DNA of 27,743 nt, from the IMG/VR virus record IMGVR_UViG_3300025120_000416, positions 1 through 27,743 of that record; one strand, 5' to 3'. This document shows, piece by piece, positions 26,176 through 27,743 of the stretch. The stretch's first letter is position 1. The number at the start of each line of letters is the position of its first letter. Made by a program: the position numbers and the translations under genes. The notes below the pieces were generated by a model. That model was not told the DNA's origin, searched no databases, and saw nothing but the letters and a program-made list of their open reading frames with translations. This DNA is from a virus.

Positions 26176-26616
26176 ATGAGCTTTGGATCATTAGTAAGTA
26201 AATTAGTAAAAGACGGTAAATCAAAAGAAGCAGCAACTAAAATAGCTGGTAGCGTAGCAAATGCTAAAATGAAAGGTGCAGGTTCTGGACCAACAGCTAA
26301 GCAAAAAGCTAGGTCTAATTCAGCAGCAAAAATGATTGGACCTCAAGGTTTAGGAAAAAAAGGTAACAATGGTTACAGTATAGGATCTCCTAATGCTATG
26401 AAAAACACAAGTGGTAGATTTAAAGAAATAGTAAAAGAGCTAAAAGGAGCTTCTAAAATGCACTTAAATCAATCAAAAGATTTAGCTAAAATGGCTAAAG
26501 AAAATTCTCCTTTAGATTTAAAAGATGCTTGCTATAAAAAAGTAAAAGCTCAGTACAAAGTTTTTCCTTCAGCCTATGCAAGCGGAGCAATTGCTAAATG
26601 TAGAAAAAACAAATAG
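26176..26616 (+). CDS. Small basic protein with C-terminal PSAYASG motif
   Basis: The 146-residue protein is very rich in Lys, Ala, Gly and Ser (MSFGSLVSKLVKDGKSKEAA, then AGSGPTAKQKARSNSAAKMI), probably disordered and nucleic-acid binding. A helix with KEIVKELKGASKMHLNQSKD spans about 83-102. The last 30 residues read KDACYKKVKAQYKVFPSAYA and SGAIAKCRK. This short module, with two cysteines (C119, C142) around an F/W-PSAYASG core, recurs in many marine phages and some large eukaryotic viruses, from memory; its role is unknown. Position after the lysin, followed at once by another basic protein, suggests a virion or DNA-condensing cassette, which is a guess. Confidence 0.55.
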   Translation: MSFGSLVSKLVKDGKSKEAATKIAGSVANAKMKGAGSGPTAKQKARSNSAAKMIGPQGLGKKGNNGYSIGSPNAMKNTSGRFKEIVKELKGASKMHLNQSKDLAKMAKENSPLDLKDACYKKVKAQYKVFPSAYASGAIAKCRKNK

Positions 26617-26874
26617 ATGTATCAATCACCATTAAGTAAAGTTAGAAAAAGCGAGAAAGGCGCATCACTTAGGCGTTGGTTTAAAGAAGAATGGAAGACA
26701 CCTAGCGGCGATAAAGATTATAGCAAAGGTGAAAACCTATTTAGACCAACAAAAAGAATAAATAAGAAAACAGCCACTACATATAGTGAATTATCAAAGA
26801 GTGAACTAAGAGCTGCTCAAAAAGAAAAAAACACTAAAGGAAGAGTAAGTAGATTCAAAAAGAAAAAAAATTAA
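26617..26874 (+). CDS. Small basic RWFKEEW-type conserved phage protein
   Basis: The 85-residue, highly basic protein begins immediately after the preceding stop (TAGATG). Recognisable strings are SLRRWFKEEWKTPSGDKDYS (17-36), FRPTKRINKKT (42-52), YSELSKSELRAAQKEKNTKG (56-75) and the tail RFKKKKN. I recall this family, with an invariant RWF-EEW start and a basic tail, from marine phages and large DNA viruses (possibly the Pfam family DUF5872; name from memory, not checked). A DNA-binding or capsid-internal role fits the charge but is not shown. Confidence 0.6.
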   Translation: MYQSPLSKVRKSEKGASLRRWFKEEWKTPSGDKDYSKGENLFRPTKRINKKTATTYSELSKSELRAAQKEKNTKGRVSRFKKKKN

Positions 26875-26877
26875 ATT

Positions 26878-27003
26878 ATGGAAAAAAAATTTAAACCACA
26901 TAAAATGTATGGAGGTAAAGGCATAGTAAAGTTTGTAAAAACTATGAAAGAGCACTTAGCTTTAAAAGAAAAAGGCTATGGACATACTAAAAAAAAGGAA
27001 TAA
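26878..27003 (+). CDS. 41-residue basic phage protein
   Basis: An ATG three bases after the upstream stop (TAAATTATG, the same leader type as its neighbours) opens a 41-codon frame ending in TAA at 27001-27003. The product starts MEKKFKPHKMYGGKG and ends EHLALKEKGYGHTKKKE. The FKPHxMY and LxLKxKGYGH pattern is one I recall in small proteins of other marine phages, which supports a real gene. It is the last gene before the bidirectional terminator. Function is unknown; the charge suggests nucleic-acid contact. Confidence 0.6.
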   Translation: MEKKFKPHKMYGGKGIVKFVKTMKEHLALKEKGYGHTKKKE

Positions 27004-27042
27004 ATAAATTGGGCGTACCATACCCACAAATTCCTGTAAATG

Positions 27043-27074
27043 AAAAGGGCCCTCGTATTGAGAGCCCTTTTTTT
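27043..27074. terminator. Bidirectional intrinsic terminator between convergent blocks
   Basis: AAAAGGGC-C-CTC (27043-27054), loop GTATT, and GAG-A-GCCCTTTT (27060-27071) form a stem with one C-A mismatch. On the plus strand it ends in seven T (27068-27074), a classic terminator for the structural operon. On the minus strand the same stem is followed by TTTTCATTT, giving weaker termination for the reductase transcript. Confidence 0.88.
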
Positions 27075-27077
27075 AAT

Positions 27078-27103
27078 TATACACGCATATCATATCGTGT
27101 ATA
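27078..27103 (-). promoter_or_regulatory. Hairpin just downstream of the reductase stop
   Basis: TATACACG (27078-27085) and CGTGTATA (27096-27103) are perfect inverted repeats around a ten-base CATATCATAT loop. They start seven bases beyond the reductase stop codon. Together with the adjacent terminator this may end or protect the 3' end of the minus-strand mRNA. Confidence 0.45.
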
Positions 27104-27109
27104 GCATAG

Positions 27110-27743
27110 TTATCCGTCACATGCCAAACAATCTTCGTTCATTGCTTGCTGTGCTATATCACCACGTAAAACAGATTCTGTTCTAGTATAATACAAAGTC
27201 TTAACACCTTTCTTCCAGGCATCAAAGTGAACTTTGTTTAACCATTTTGGTGTAGCTTCAGATGGAAAAGCTAAGTTTAAACTAACTGATTGATCTACAT
27301 ATTGTTGTCTAAGACCAGCTTGATTAACTAATTCTAATTGATTAATCTCTTTAAAAGTTTTAAAAACTTCCTTAACTGGAATGTTGTGGCCCATAGTAAT
27401 ATTGTCCAGAGCAGCAATATCTTGTACGCTACCTCCGTCAGCCAATATTTTATTCCATATTTCATTTGTATTTATTTTATGTTTTTTTAATAGCTTAACT
27501 AACGTTGGGTTTTTCCTAATGAAAGTCCCTTTCGCACTTTGCTCTGTAAAAACATTTGCAGCCCATGGTTCAATGCCTGGAGAAACATTCCCACTAAGCT
27601 TGCTGTTACTAACAGTAGGAGCAATAGCACGTAAATGAGTATTACGCATACCCGTCCCAACACACCATAAAGGCTCTCCGTAAATCTCTGCCAGATCTCT
27701 AGAGGCCCTTTCGCTTTCAATTTTAATTTGAGAAAATATTTTC
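27110..27743 (-). CDS. nrdA: Class I ribonucleotide reductase alpha subunit, C-terminal part (partial at right edge)
   Basis: The minus-strand frame is open to the window edge; about 210 C-terminal residues are present. The enzyme reduces ribonucleotides to deoxyribonucleotides to feed phage DNA synthesis. Diagnostic strings are GTGMRNTHLRAIAPTVSNSK, SGNVSPGIEPW, QQYVDQSVSLNLAFP and KGVKTLYYTR. The last holds the Tyr-Tyr pair that carries the radical in class I enzymes (Y730-Y731 in E. coli). The extreme C-terminus, EDCLACDG, has the CxxC pair that re-reduces the active site. The active-site cysteines lie upstream, outside the window. The ATG at 27649 is internal, since the frame continues upstream through EPLWCVGTG. 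It is transcribed towards the structural genes, implying a separate early/metabolism block. Confidence 0.93.
   Translation of the reverse strand, partial: KIFSQIKIESERASRDLAEIYGEPLWCVGTGMRNTHLRAIAPTVSNSKLSGNVSPGIEPWAANVFTEQSAKGTFIRKNPTLVKLLKKHKINTNEIWNKILADGGSVQDIAALDNITMGHNIPVKEVFKTFKEINQLELVNQAGLRQQYVDQSVSLNLAFPSEATPKWLNKVHFDAWKKGVKTLYYTRTESVLRGDIAQQAMNEDCLACDG

Noticed and set aside
27010-27105. TTG-initiated frame reading GVPYPQIPVNEKGPRIES
   Set aside because: It looks protein-like at first, but has a non-ATG start unlike every neighbour and runs through the terminator stem. Coincidence is likelier.
27381-27638. Plus-strand 85-codon frame over the reductase
   Set aside because: It is antisense to clearly conserved reductase sequence and has no independent coding signature.
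1-27743. tRNA genes, CRISPR arrays, insertion sequences, attachment sites or an integrase
   Set aside because: No cloverleaf, regular spacer array, transposase or recombinase motif was seen by reading both strands. Small or divergent tRNAs would need a covariance search.

Overview
This 27.7 kb window reads as the structural and packaging half of a tailed bacteriophage genome, most likely a short-tailed (podovirus-type) phage of a marine or aquatic member of the Bacteroidota. The DNA is AT-rich. Almost every start codon follows an A/T-only leader such as AAAATAATG or ATTATTATG, with no purine-rich Shine-Dalgarno sequence, which is the habit of Bacteroidota. The structural proteins also resemble, from memory, those of uncultured marine phages. 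The podovirus assignment is an inference: there are portal, connector, nozzle and core-type proteins, but no recognisable tape measure, tail tube, sheath or baseplate gene. The host assignment is weaker.

From 1 to about 27003 everything lies on the plus strand, tightly packed, in virion assembly order. The first genes are the C-terminal end of the large terminase (cut by the left edge), the portal, a scaffold-like protein and the major capsid protein. A strong intrinsic terminator follows the capsid gene, then a second hairpin and a repeated A/T leader that restarts the series. Next come a conserved protein of unknown function, two head-tail connector candidates, a very large nozzle/stabilisation protein with Ig/cadherin-like and Cys-rich C-terminal extensions, and a second nozzle-like protein. 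These are followed by two core/ejection candidates and an 8.85 kb gene for a 2950-residue polyprotein-like virion protein. The plus-strand block ends with a compact M15-type peptidoglycan peptidase and three small basic proteins, the last (41 aa) too short for routine gene finders.

After a bidirectional terminator at 27043-27074, the minus strand carries the C-terminal end of a class I ribonucleotide reductase large subunit, cut by the right edge. This suggests that a leftward nucleotide metabolism/replication block converges on the rightward structural block.

The most interesting object is the 2950-residue protein. It combines N-terminal hydrophobic segments, an HExxH zinc metallopeptidase motif, several uncharacterised domains, a complete HAD-type phosphatase motif set and a membrane-associated C-terminal domain. 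A short motif, [V/I]-x-[F/Y/W/L]-S-K-like, recurs five times between the domains, and two copies bracket the HAD domain. This suggests a virion polyprotein that is cleaved, perhaps by its own peptidase, and whose parts enter the host cell with the DNA.
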